From Brachionus rotundiformis (Eukaryota > Rotifera > Eurotatoria > Ploima > Brachionidae), in the NCBI GenBank assembly GCA_016802295.1, contig JAESIW010000180.1, positions 2,752,102 to 2,816,101 of the forward strand: a DNA stretch of 64,000 nt, read 5' to 3'. The notes under the pieces are model-generated. The model had not been told where the DNA came from. It made no database searches and saw nothing but the letters and a program-made list of their open reading frames with translations. Made by a program: the position numbers and the translations under genes. Of the stretch, positions 48,551-60,099 are shown one piece after another. Every line of letters starts with the position of its first letter. Positions within the stretch are counted from its first letter, which is position 1.

Positions 48551-51500
48551 ATGGGAAATACCACTAGTGACGTAAATGACAGTCTTAAGGCTCAAGCAGA
48601 CAGCGAAAATGGGCCTGATATTTATAAATTGGCAAATGTGAATGGTGGAGGTGAGCTGGTCCGATTGACAAAGATTGCAATCGCAACCAAAGATTACACC
48701 GAGCTGGATAATTTTATCAAAACTGAGGTTGTCAAATATTTGTACAATGAAGGAAAAGGCGAAAATGTAATTTAATAGATTATTTTTAAAAGGTTTAAAA
48801 TTTATCAATGTTTAAATAGATTCCAATACAAAGGATTATTTCTAGAAGAAGTGGAGAAAAATTTTCAAAACCATTGTCCAATATAACTCGTTTGATTAGT
48901 AAACGCAAAATAAACGATGATATCTATCTGACAGACTATGGCTTGATCTATTATCTGGAAAGCAATAGAAAAGTAAATTTTAAGGAAATATGCTTTAAAA
49001 TGGACAAATGTGGTGCAGTTGGCGAAACACTTCTTCATTTGTGTATGCTAAATGGAACAACACTACATCACGAGCTTGCAAAACGATTAATTAAATTTTT
49101 TCCTAAAATGGTTAATGATTTTTATCTAAATGAAGATTATTTCGGTATGTTAGATGTAGATATTTTTATTATATTAATGCAATTTTTTTTACAGGTGAAA
49201 CAGCATTACATATGGCAATTGTCAGTGAGAACCCAGAAATGGTAAGATTTCTGATAGCTAATGGTGCTGACGTCCATGCAAGGTGTTGTGGTAAATTTTT
49301 TTGCCCAGATGACCAAAAAAACAACCAAGAACACAGTATATTAGAAGAAATACCAACGGTTCCAGTGAGTACGAACTATGAAGGTCATGCTTATTTTGGC
49401 GAGTATCCTTTAAGTTTTGCTGCAATTTTAAACCAAGAAGAATGTGTTCGTTTATTAATTGCATCCGGAGCTGATCCTAACAAGCAAGATTTCAATGGTA
49501 ATACTGTATTACATATGCTTGTAATTAAAAATAATCTGGTTTGATATAAATTAAAAATAAACAAACATTGTTAATTAACATCTACCAATTTTAAGCCAAT
49601 GTTCAAATTTATGCTAAATTATAAAACGTCATTGAAGATAAAAAATCGCCAAGGACTTACACCACTGACTTTAGCTGCTAAACTAGCGAATAAAGAGGTA
49701 CAAATATTAAAATAAATATAATAAATTAATATAGTCAAATTTATGATTTTAGTTAAAAAATTTAAGTCACTATAAAACAAATTAAACTTTAAGAGAATTT
49801 AGACTTTATTTGACTAAATGAATTTCGTATTTTTCAGGAATAAATTTTCTATTTACAGATGTTTCAATTTATTCTGGGAAAATTAAGACATGTTTGGTTT
49901 ACCTATGCCAATATTAGCTATGGTTCCTATCCTTTGGAAACTATTGATACAATATCTCATAATGGAACAATTGACACAACAAGTGCATTGCACCTGATCA
50001 TTAACGGGGTATATTTTTTAAAATCATCTTCATTAGTTACCAAAATGTAATACTTATTTTGAACAAATTTTTTCCTTGGGAATATTATTTCCATACAATT
50101 CAAAGTCTTATCAAAAAAATTCCAATTTTGAATATAATATAAAAAATGTGTTTAAAATAAAAAAAGTATTTTGAAAATATAAAAAGTTTGGTGGATCACT
50201 GATAAAACATTTATTTTTACTAAACCATTTGCAATTAAAGCTAATTGTATCATTATTTATTTCATAAATTAATCTTAACTTTTGAACATATTACTATTTC
50301 AGGTAAACTTCTCGAAATTATCCCATATTGCCTGGGATTTTCATCAATACGAAGTAAACATTGATACAATGAGCTGTAATTGTATATTATTTTACATTAA
50401 ACGGGCGTTTTGTGCGCATTCTTTGGCATTGAAAGACCTAATCAGTTATGAACATTTTGTAAACAAGCTGAAACCAAACTTGTTCACTATTAATAACATT
50501 TTTAATTAAAATTTTTTAAAAATTACAAAAAAAACTTCATAATCTTATTTAAAATTTTTTAAAGATAACTGTTCAACATCTAGAATTAATTGAAGGGTTT
50601 GTAGTAGATTTAATTAATAAAAAATGGAATTCGTATATTAAAAAAAAGTATACTAAAATTTAAGCAAAAAAATATTATTTATTTTTTTATTTAATTAAGG
50701 TTCTATTTTGAATTTATCTATTACATTGCTTATTTGTCAATTTCAATATCTGTAATTTGGATGAAACGAGAATACTTTGACTATCTAAATTTAGAATTAA
50801 ATTGTGCAGCGTCTAATGTAACCAGCTTTAACCTGAAAGAAGATTGCTCATGTGCTTACCTGCATCCAAACGATTCCAGAAGATATGTAATTACTAAATA
50901 AAATCTAATGGATTCTAATTATTAATTTTTTGATTAGGTTCGAATTGTTTTAGAAATTATTCTCATACTTTATTCAATTAGTTATTTAATTATAATGGGT
51001 TCTGAGCTTTATATTCAAAAATTTTTTGCTTATATAAAGACACTTCTTTTTAATCCGTTTAAAATATTTTTTATTCTATCTTTATTCTGCGACTTGCTTA
51101 TTATTCCTATGAGGTTTAATTGTTTACCAGAAGGCGAAGATTATTTACTGGTCATTTCAATAATATTCAAATCAATTTATATACTTTATTTGGGGAGGTA
51201 ATTTTATAAAAAGTAACATAGTTTTTGATTCAATTATTTAAGTCGTCCATAAAAGAGGTTTTCGCGTAATTTCGTCATTCATTTACGTCATTCACAAGAG
51301 TTTGCAAACAAATTTTATTAGATTTATCATTATTTTCAGTGTTTTCATGATTGGATTTTCACAATGTTAAATTTTTTTTATATAATTATTTATCTAAATG
51401 GAAATTTTTTAGCTTTTTATGTTGCACTGAATTTTGGAAAATCATCTCAATACCATGTTTTCACTTCTCCTATAAAATCAATATTTGACCTTTTTGCAAT

Positions 51501-52045
51501 GTATCTTCACGATCTGGACGAAATTTACAAAGACATTATGATATCCAAATACCATTTAGTCGGAATTGTATGGTAAATGCAAAACTGGATTTTTTTTTGT
51601 AAAAATTTATTTAGGGAATGTTTATTATTTTCTTAATTTTGGTCTCGATTATTTTGGTAAATTTACTGATTGCGATGATGGCTCGAACCTATAACATTAC
51701 TACTCAATTAAAAAAAGAATGGCTGCGGCAGGTAAAAAATGTCAATTTTAATTAAGTTAATTTATTTGAAATTTTTTAAATTAAGTGGGCAAAACAGGTT
51801 CTTACAATCGAACAAAATGTCTCACTAAAAGAACGACTAAAAGAACAGAATAAATATGCCGATGTATTGAGCAATGGTGATAAAGCATTCATTGTTCGTT
51901 GGAAGCAAACGGTAAATGAATATTAATTTACCAATTTCTGTTTACAAATTTTTTTAATGAACAGGAAGATGAACGGAATGCAATGAAAGACAGCAGGCAC
52001 ATTTTCAGAGAATATATAAAGCAAGCTTTGGAACCAAAGAACTGA
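48551..52045 (+). CDS. TRPV channel, Nanchung-like, tandem copy A
   Basis: Thirteen exons: 48551-48766, 48820-49144, 49195-49538, 49596-49697, 49859-50008, 50565-50647, 50700-50886, 50938-51197, 51256-51365, 51413-51567, 51616-51731, 51786-51911, 51965-52045 (about 751 residues if the frame is intact). Ankyrin repeats occupy the N-terminal half (GETLLHLCMLNG, GETALHMAIVSENPEMVRFLIANGAD, FGEYPLSFAAILNQEECVRLLIASGAD, NGNTVLHMLV, RQGLTPLTLAAKLA). Six TM segments follow, the last ending NLLIAMMARTYN, and a TRP-box-like KEWLRQWAKQVLTIEQ. The set matches Nanchung/OCR-type TRPV channels, Ca-permeable sensory channels of ciliated neurons. Exon 11 counts to 116 bases against 117 in copy B, implying a one-base loss at an A-run near 51711, so the copy may be frame-broken. 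Intron 5 is unusually long and holds a SWIM-like frame. Confidence 0.88.
50282..50509 (+). pseudogene. SWIM zinc-finger-like fragment inside a TRPV intron
   Basis: A 75-codon frame lies wholly within intron 5 of TRPV copy A (50009-50564), an intron about ten times its usual size. It reads WDFHQYEVNIDTMSCNC, then FCAHSLAL: a C-x-C-x(9)-C-x-H pattern at 50375-50419, the SWIM zinc-finger signature. SWIM domains occur in MULE-type transposases and related proteins, so this is most likely a transposon or retrocopy fragment. It starts just after a TATTTCAG acceptor-like string. No terminal repeats were found. The reading frame is short and could still be chance, but four correctly spaced ligands argue against that. 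Confidence 0.5.
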
Positions 52046-52359
52046 TCAGAGATGTGTAAAAAATTAGCAACCTTATAATTTTGAAAATAAAAATATTCAA
52101 TCAAAATTTTTAAAATAAAATGTTTAAGTATTTGAAAACTTTGAGATTTGTTTCTATGATACGAATTCTAAATTTTATTTAAGTAAACAGGAAATCCGTG
52201 GTTAAGAAAAAAATTAAAACATCTTTTCATGCTAATTAAAACTCTAAATCGATTGAACGAAACTTGTTGCAAAAAATTTTCTTAAATTTATTAATTAAGT
52301 TATTTTTTTTCAAAAATCGATTTTTGTGTTTTTAGCTCTATTTATTGGAAAAATAAAAT
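52046..52359. other. Spacer between the tandem TRPV genes
   Basis: 314 bases containing the 3' end of copy A and the promoter of copy B. It shows no resemblance by eye to the region upstream of copy A. Confidence 0.5.
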
Positions 52360-55300
52360 ATGGGGAATACCACTAGTGACGTAAATGACAGTCTTAAGGC
52401 TCAAGCAGACAGCGAAAATGGGCCCGATATTTATAAATTGGCAAATGTGAATGGTGGAGGCGAGCTGGTCCGATTGACAAAGATTGCAATCGCAACCAAA
52501 GATTACACCGAGCTGGATAATTTTATCAAAACTGAGGTTGTCAAATATTTGTACAACGATGGGGAAGGAGAAGAAGTATTTGACTTTGATTTACTTGATT
52601 TTATGTAATTTTTGTCAATTCTGTTCAAATAGATTCCTATAGAAAAAATTGTGATGAAGCGTTCAGGAGATAAAATTTCCAAACAAATACCTGGCCAAAG
52701 TTTAATAAAACATTCAGGTAATAATTTTTAATTTTAGCTTAAGTTTTTGAATTTAATGAACTAGATTTTGTAATTTAAAAAAATTTTAAATTAATATTAA
52801 GAAATAAAAAAAACAATCATTTTGTAAATTTTGAAAAATTATCTTTTTAGAATGATAGCACTTTTTAAAGAAAAGAAATTTTTTTTTCAAAAATACATTT
52901 TAAGATAATTTTTATATTTTTCATTTAGAAAAAAAATGTCAAAAAACAAAAAAAATATGTTTCAGGTTGGAAAAAGTTGGAGCTGTTGGCGAAACACTTT
53001 TGCATCTTTGCATGCTTAATGGAACACCTTTGTTCATTGAACTTGGAAAACGCCTAATTAAAATTTTTCCAAAAATGATTAACGATATTTATTTGAGCGA
53101 AGACTATTTTGGTAATAAAATACTAAATTAATAAAATATAATATAATAAATTTATGAACATATTAGGAGAGACCGCCTTACACATGGCTATTGTTAGTGA
53201 GGATCCAGCATTTGTAAGATTTCTCTTGGTCAATGGAGCAGATGTTCACGAAAGATGTTGTGGTAAATTTTTTTGCCCAGATGACCAAAAAAACAACCAA
53301 GAGCATTCTTTATCGCAAGAAAGTCCAATTTTTTCTGTCAATACAAATTATATGGGTTATGCTTATTTTGGCGAGTATCCTTTAAGTTTTGCTGCAATTT
53401 TAAACCAAGAAGAATGTGTTCGTTTATTAATTGCATCCGGAGCTGATCCCAACAAGCAAGATTTCAATGGTAATACTGTGTTACATATGCTTGTTATCAA
53501 TAACAACTTGGTACTTATCTAATATGTTTTCGAAATAATTAATATTAAATCGGTTTTTAAGCCTATGTTCAAGCTAATGCTTGAATTTAATGCAAATCTA
53601 CACATTAAAAATCGTCAAGGTTTAACTCCTTTGACGTTGGCAGCCAAACTTGCTCGAAAAGAGGTAAGCATGAAATAAATTTAATCCATTTGGTAAATTT
53701 TTTAAAAAGATGTTTCAATTCATCTTGGAAAAATTGCGCCATTTATGGTTCATTTATGCAGATATTGCCTGTGGCTCTTATCCATTGGCAACTATTGATA
53801 CTATTAATGAGGACGGCACAACAGATACAACAAGTGCTATTTATTTGGTTGTAAATGGGGTTTGTTTTTATTCGATAATTTTAATTTATTAACTTAAAAA
53901 TTTTAAAGGAAACCGAAGAACACTTGGAACTTCTTGAAGGTTTTGTAATCGATTTGCTCAATAAAAAATGGAATTCTTATATAAAATTAAAGTAAGAAAA
54001 TTTTTTCAATTTTAAGTAAATAATTTTTACTCATGATCAATTAAATAGAATAAATATTGAAAAAAAAATTTGAAATTTTTTTTATTATTTATTTAAAAAT
54101 TTATAGGTTCTATTTTGAAATGCTTTTTTTTACAATTTATTTCTTCTTATCAATCGTCATTTTGATCATGAAGCGTTTATATTTTGATTATCTATCAACT
54201 GAGGCAAATTGTACAGACATTACCGTTAATTACACAATAATTAGTGAAAGGTGTAAATGTGCATATCTAGAAGCAACAGACCCCAATCGATACGTAATCT
54301 TATTAATTAGAAAATTTAATTTTTGAATTTAAAAAATTTTTTTATCTTTTATTTAGATTCGCATGATAATTGAAATAGTCTTATTAATTTATTCGATACT
54401 GTATTTAGTTAAGTTTGGCTATGAGTTATATATTCAAAAGCTTCACCTTTACATTCAAACATTGCTTTTTAATCCGTCCAAAGTTATATTCATCCTTTCT
54501 TTAATAGCATACTTACTTATCGTACCTATGAGGCTTGCATGCAACCATATTGGAGAAGACTATCTAGTTATTATTTCAATTATATTTAAATCAGCCTATA
54601 TTCTGTACCTAGGAAGGTAAATGCAAAAAAATTTCCTATTTAAATTCATAAAAAAATGTCAAATTGTTTTTTCTAGAGGATTTAGAGTTATTACTACATT
54701 TGTCTATATAATTCATCGGGTTGTAAAAACAAATTTTTTTAGATTTATCATTATTTTTCTAGTCTTTGTATCTGGAATCTCCCAAAGTAATCATTACTAT
54801 GACATGATAAAACAAAATCTAAAATATTGTATAACTAGCTTTTTATATTATTTTTGAATTTGGAAGAATATCTCAATATGGTTTATTTGATTCTCCACTT
54901 GAATCTTTTTTTGATCTGTTTACTATGGCATTGAGAGACTTAGGAACAGCTTATACAAGTTTATTATCCAGTGATTATAACGTGATCGGAAGAGTAATTT
55001 TTTTAATCTAAAAGTAACTTTGATTTATAAAAAATATAATTAAGATTTTTTTTGTGATTTTGATTGTGATGGTCACGATTCTTCTTTTCAACTTATTAGT
55101 AGCTATGATGACTCATACATACAATTTGACCACAGAACTAAAGCGCGAATGGCTTCGACAAGTTTAATTTTTTTTTACATTTTTTTGTAGGTTTTAAATT
55201 GTTTTGTTTAGTGGGCTAAGCAAGTATTGACCATAGAGCAGAATGTAAGCAAAAAAGAAAGGCTTAAGCAACAAAAGAAATATGCAAATAAGTTGAACTG

Positions 55301-55480
55301 TGATGAGAAAGCATTTATTGTTCGATGGAAAATGACTGTAAAAGTTGTTCAAAATGACTTTAATTTTTAGTAATTTTTTTACCACAGGATGCCGAAAGAG
55401 AGGAAGTAAAATCTCAAAAGAGTTTTTTTCAGAAAAAAATTCTCGAAAATGAAGATTTAAACACCGTTAAAGATATATAG
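52360..55480 (+). CDS. TRPV channel, Nanchung-like, tandem copy B
   Basis: Fourteen exons: 52360-52575, 52633-52717, 52929-53111, 53167-53510, 53562-53663, 53710-53859, 53909-53991, 54107-54293, 54357-54616, 54677-54786, 54839-54993, 55045-55161, 55212-55337, 55388-55480 (2,211 bases, 736 residues, frame intact). It has the same domain order as copy A: ankyrin repeats (GETALHMAIVSEDPAFVRFLLVNGAD, NGNTVLHMLV), TM1-TM6 ending NLLVAMMTHTYN, then LKREWLRQWAKQVLTIEQ. Exon lengths from GETALHM to the exon before last equal those of copy A, apart from copy A's one-base shortfall. The second exon of A is here split into two pieces and is about 19 residues shorter, lacking the DIYLTDYGLIYYLE stretch. 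The pore region reads FTMALRDLGTAY rather than the GMGD-type filter of vertebrate TRPV1. The first 66 residues are identical to copy A. Confidence 0.92.
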
Positions 55481-56499
55481 CATGATTAATTAAATTATTA
55501 AAATTTTTTCCTTTTCCTATTTTAATTTAATTTTTTGATTCAATAAAACTAAAAAAAACGATGATAATTACCAGCTTATTTTTTGAAAAACAAGCTAGTA
55601 GACTTGATATTTAGCATTAATTGTTTTTTACTTTCAAAATGAATATGGTTGTAGAAGCGAGCAGTTTCCAAAATGAATGTAGTCGATCACTTACTTGGTC
55701 TTAAGATCATAAATATTCCTTATAGCAGTCTGGTACAAGGAAATTAACTTATGAATTTTGTTCCTTTATCTGTAAAATTCTAAAATAACAAAATTAAATT
55801 TTCGTTTTCGCAAAGCTTCCACTACTTGAATTATATAAATATTAGTCATATTTAGATATTTTTTAAGTTTTAAAATAAATTATTAATTTTTAATAGATTA
55901 GGATCGGAAGTTTTATTTTTTATAAATGAACAAAAGGGATTTTTAAGCTTAAAAAATACAAGCTAAATTAAAAAAATATTTAAAACTTTAAAGGAAGGTC
56001 GAAAATTCTTTTATGTTGTCATAGATTTTTCACTAATTAACATTAAAATTTTAATTTTATAAAATGATTTTTGCATATTCAAAATAATTTTATTTTATAA
56101 TTTGACTGAAAATTTAAATGTTCATTAAGTCAAATTTTTGTTAAAATCAGTTTTTAATAATATTAAAATTATTTACTCAATCTTCAAATCAAACACAAAT
56201 CTGAATTTAATCTAATATTTAGAATTTTGCTCTCATATTAATATAGTATTGATTGAAAAATTCATTATTCAATTTCATTAAAAAAAAAGCGTCTACAAAT
56301 TATATTTAAATGAAAAAGTTTACTTCAAATAAATATATTAACGTTTAAACAATAAGTCTTTGACAATAAACGTAAGAAAAATTGGCTAATTTTTTCGTTA
56401 TTTTAAAAAATAGAAATGGTGGTGTGTTAAAAAAAATTAAAAATAATTTCATCATATGAAAAATTAAACATTCAATCAATATTTCACTAAATCTAAATT
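55481..56499. other. Spacer between converging TRPV B and NKCC genes
   Basis: About 1 kb of AT-rich DNA. No coding frame or repeat was recognised. It holds both 3' ends. Confidence 0.5.
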
Positions 56500-59400
56500 T
56501 TAAGAATAATAAGTTAAAACTGAATTCTGATTTCCACGTATCATCATCATTGGTGGCATATCATAGCTTAATAAATCCAATTTAGACAAATATAACCCTG
56601 CACATGTCTGCAGACGATTAGGAACGCTGATTGTACTTAAAAAAAATCAATGTTAATTTTAAATTTTTAAACAACTACAAATTAAAATTTACATAAAAAT
56701 AAAACTTGAATTTTGTGAATATTCCAATAGCAAATCTCTCAAGATCAGATTCTGATTAATCTAATATTTAAGAATTAATTTTTTAGTTAATTTATTAGAT
56801 GGATTTACTTTGTCTAAGTTTTGCTTGTAAATTTCCTCAGGTATTTTCCATGGATATTGTTCCAATGTCTCGTTTGGCTTTAATCGCCAACTCTCAATCA
56901 TTTTTTCATAAATTGATATCCTTTAAAGATAAAATTTTAAGAATTTAAAAATAATAAAAGTTTTAAATAAATAACAAAAATCTTACGTAGACGATTGAGG
57001 CTTTTTGTTGATTGTAGAAAAAACAATTAGATCATTGAAATCAATTCTAAATTTAGATAAAAGTGTGGCCAGGCTAAAATTAAAAACCAAACAAAAAATA
57101 AAATAATTTAATTTAAAAATTAAATTTGTCTCACTTTCTCTGTTCCTCAGATATATTATCACTGGTATTTTTGCTCTGGATGAAAATTCTTAATTTACAT
57201 TTTTGCCAGTATTTTTTTTGCAATAAAAGATAGGGAATTAGGACAGATAGACCACCGTCATCGTAGGTCCACCATACATCAACAAATCCTGATTGAAACT
57301 TATGATGAAAAATGTTTATACCTTGAAGTATGCCCTTATTAATTTTTGTATTTGTTAGCTTAATAACTTCAGTGCTTTTAAAAAAAGAGTTTTTGTTCGA
57401 GGTAAGACTTTCAGGAGTTGGTTCAGCTTTTTCCAGCTCACCAGCTTTTTCATTAAGTTTACTTAAATAGGAGTAGGATGGATTTTTGTTGATTTCTCGA
57501 TTCAAGTTAGACTTGTTTTGTTTAGAAATTAAAAACTCAATATTTTTCTTTTTCATATTGGCATCGTCTGAATTTGATAAGGCACTTTCTCGTTCCGAGT
57601 CTGATTCGCTACTAGACGATTCCTTTTCATTGGAAAAATTGTCTAGCAAGTCTGAATAGTCTAAGCCACCATCAAGTCTAAGAATACATATGCCGAATTG
57701 AAGTAAAAATGCGTCATTAATTAACTCATAATAATCAATGGTATTTTCTATTTTGTCCACTTGCCAGTCATTTTTGAAGCCGATCATAAGAGTATTTGGC
57801 CGGAGCTTTCCTATACCAACTGTTTGCATCATCGAAAAAACACCTGTTCTCAGCGATTTACTTTTCAGTTCGGTATAAAATGATTTGTATTTCCGCTTAC
57901 GCATCCAAGAAACATAATCAATATTGTATTTAACTCCATTATCAGTTATTACATTGGCACATATCATCAAACTACGGTTTTTAGTAATAGATGCTACAAT
58001 GTCACATAAAGCTGGTCGAGTGGTTGGTGGACCAGTTAAGACTAAAAAATTTGGTCGAAAATTCTTTACATGTTCTTCTATTGACATCAATTTCAATGAG
58101 TATTCCAGAGAGCGTCTGAATATGTGAGCTTGGGTTGATGAGCCCCAATTTATACCTTGAAAATAATTTTTTTTTAATTTTATATAAAATAATCTTAATA
58201 ATTAAGCTGAAAATTGTAGAAAAAATATTTACTTGGCTTAGACTGTTTTACATAAACATGAAGACCACCAATTATAATAAAAGAAACCAATGCAGCCCAC
58301 CATTTTATCAAAAACATTACTGTAATGCAAAGCAACGCTCCAAATAAGCTCACCCATTTGTTATAATATTTAAATGCAGGCCTCCATCCAGGAGTTTTGG
58401 CCAGAGAGGCATCAAAACATGAGTAATTTATAAGAGCATAAGACATTAGGAAAAAATTTGAAATAATTGGTGCTATGGCATTCAAATCACCAATTAATAT
58501 AAAAGCACATGCGATTACAAAAGTAAGGACATAGCCCCTAAAGGGCTCATTGTCTTTGCCTCTACCAACCGCAAAGTAGTCTATTTTGGGAAAAATTTTG
58601 TCCTCACAGACAGCTTGAAATACTTTTGGGGCACTTACCAAACTGGCAAGGGCCGAAGACAACGATGCAGAAAAAATGCCAGCAGTTATTATCGGGGGAT
58701 AAAGAGATATCACTTGCATTATTTGATAATTGTGTAATAAACCATCTTTACATGTTGCATTGCTACAATTGTATAGGTCTTGCAAATCTCCGGTAGTTTC
58801 CCGGGCAATAGTTGCGCCACAAATCCAAGAGAACAACAAGTAGACAAAAGATGTTATAACAATTGATACTAAAGTGCCTTTGGGAATGGCTTTTTGCGGA
58901 TTTTTTAGATTCCCACTGATATTGGCTCCAGCTAAAATTCCCGTAACAGCTGGAAAAAAAACTCCGAATAAATGGGCAAAATCTTCTCCATCTCGATAAC
59001 TTGGCAATAGATTTTCCATAAATTGATTCAAGCTGTAACCAACAAAGCCTTTGACCATTTTTTCACTCGACTGTGGCAAAAATGTTCCAATAATAAAGTT
59101 GATAAATGCTATTACTAATATACCCAGTAAAAAAACTTGAACTTTAGCTTCCCAACTCATTCCAATCAAAGCCACTATGAACAATAAAATGATGGTAATT
59201 AAGCCTATAAGTCTTACATCATTGACTGGATTTGAGTCAATATTTATGTTGAAATCTCGTAGTAATGCCACCAATGTTTCGGCAAAACCAATTGTGTACA
59301 TAGCACAACCAACTGCGTTAGCAAACGAGAAAACAATGCCAATAGCTCCGCCGAATTCTGGACCAAGAGATCTTGAGATTAAATAATAAGCTCCACCACC

Positions 59401-60099
59401 ACGGATTTCACCATTTGTACAAATTGCGCTAGTCGACAAAGTAGTTATCACAGTGACCAAAGTTGCCAGCAGTATAATTACACTCATTAATCCTACTCCA
59501 GCTTGACCAACTATCCATGAGACTCTTAGAAATATCATTACACCAAATATGTTCAGAACACATCTTATCAAAACGCCCTTAATCCATCCAAATTTAATAA
59601 CATCGGGCAATTTTTGATTCGATGAGTTTTCTTTAGTTTTAAAATCAGAGCTATCTGCTATATCTAGTCCTTTTTGAACTGAGTCTGTATCTGTAGTGCT
59701 TAAGCGTTGATAGTTTTGTAACTCAAGTAAAGTAGGTCTTGATTTGGCTTCGCCAGTTAAGGACATTAAATTGCGATAATTGTCACGATCCGGTACGGCA
59801 TCATAAGCAGACAGTGCCAATTCTGAATATTCTTAAACCAAAATTTAATTCAAAATTTTCTAAAAAAAATTTGTTTAGTTAAAAAAGTATCATTTTTCTA
59901 TAAAAATAAAATTTAATTTATTGTGATAAAACTTACCTGGCAGTTTGTGCTCTGTTAATTCGATTAGATCAGATGAATTTAATTTTGTTACATTGAATTT
60001 TATTTTTGTCTTTGTTCCATCTTGGTCCAATTCATTCAATGAATGATAAAATACTGGTCTATTGGTATCTTTTTCGTCGGACATTATTTTTTTATCCAT
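56500..60099 (-). CDS. SLC12A2: NKCC/NCC-type cation-chloride cotransporter (SLC12A1-3 group)
   Basis: Seven exons on the complement: 59937-60099, 58233-59831, 57135-58155, 56987-57073, 56809-56920, 56693-56760, 56500-56635 (3,186 bases, 1,061 residues). After a cytosolic N-terminus comes a 12-TM amino-acid-permease core: KFGWIKGVLIRCVLNIFGVM and SWIVGQAG in TM1, GGGAYYLISRSLGPEFGG, FPAVTGILAGANISGNLKNP, then ALASLVSAPKVFQAVCED. An extracellular loop carries a CSNATC glycosylation site. The C-terminal domain (INWGSSTQAH, EEHVKNFRPN, LTGPPTTRPALCD) holds an acidic-serine linker and ends PPMMMIRGNQNSVLTYYS, the family's standard terminus. These wordings favour the Na-dependent NKCC/NCC branch over KCC; the exact ion set is uncertain. 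Role: electroneutral Na/K/Cl uptake across the plasma membrane. Confidence 0.94.
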
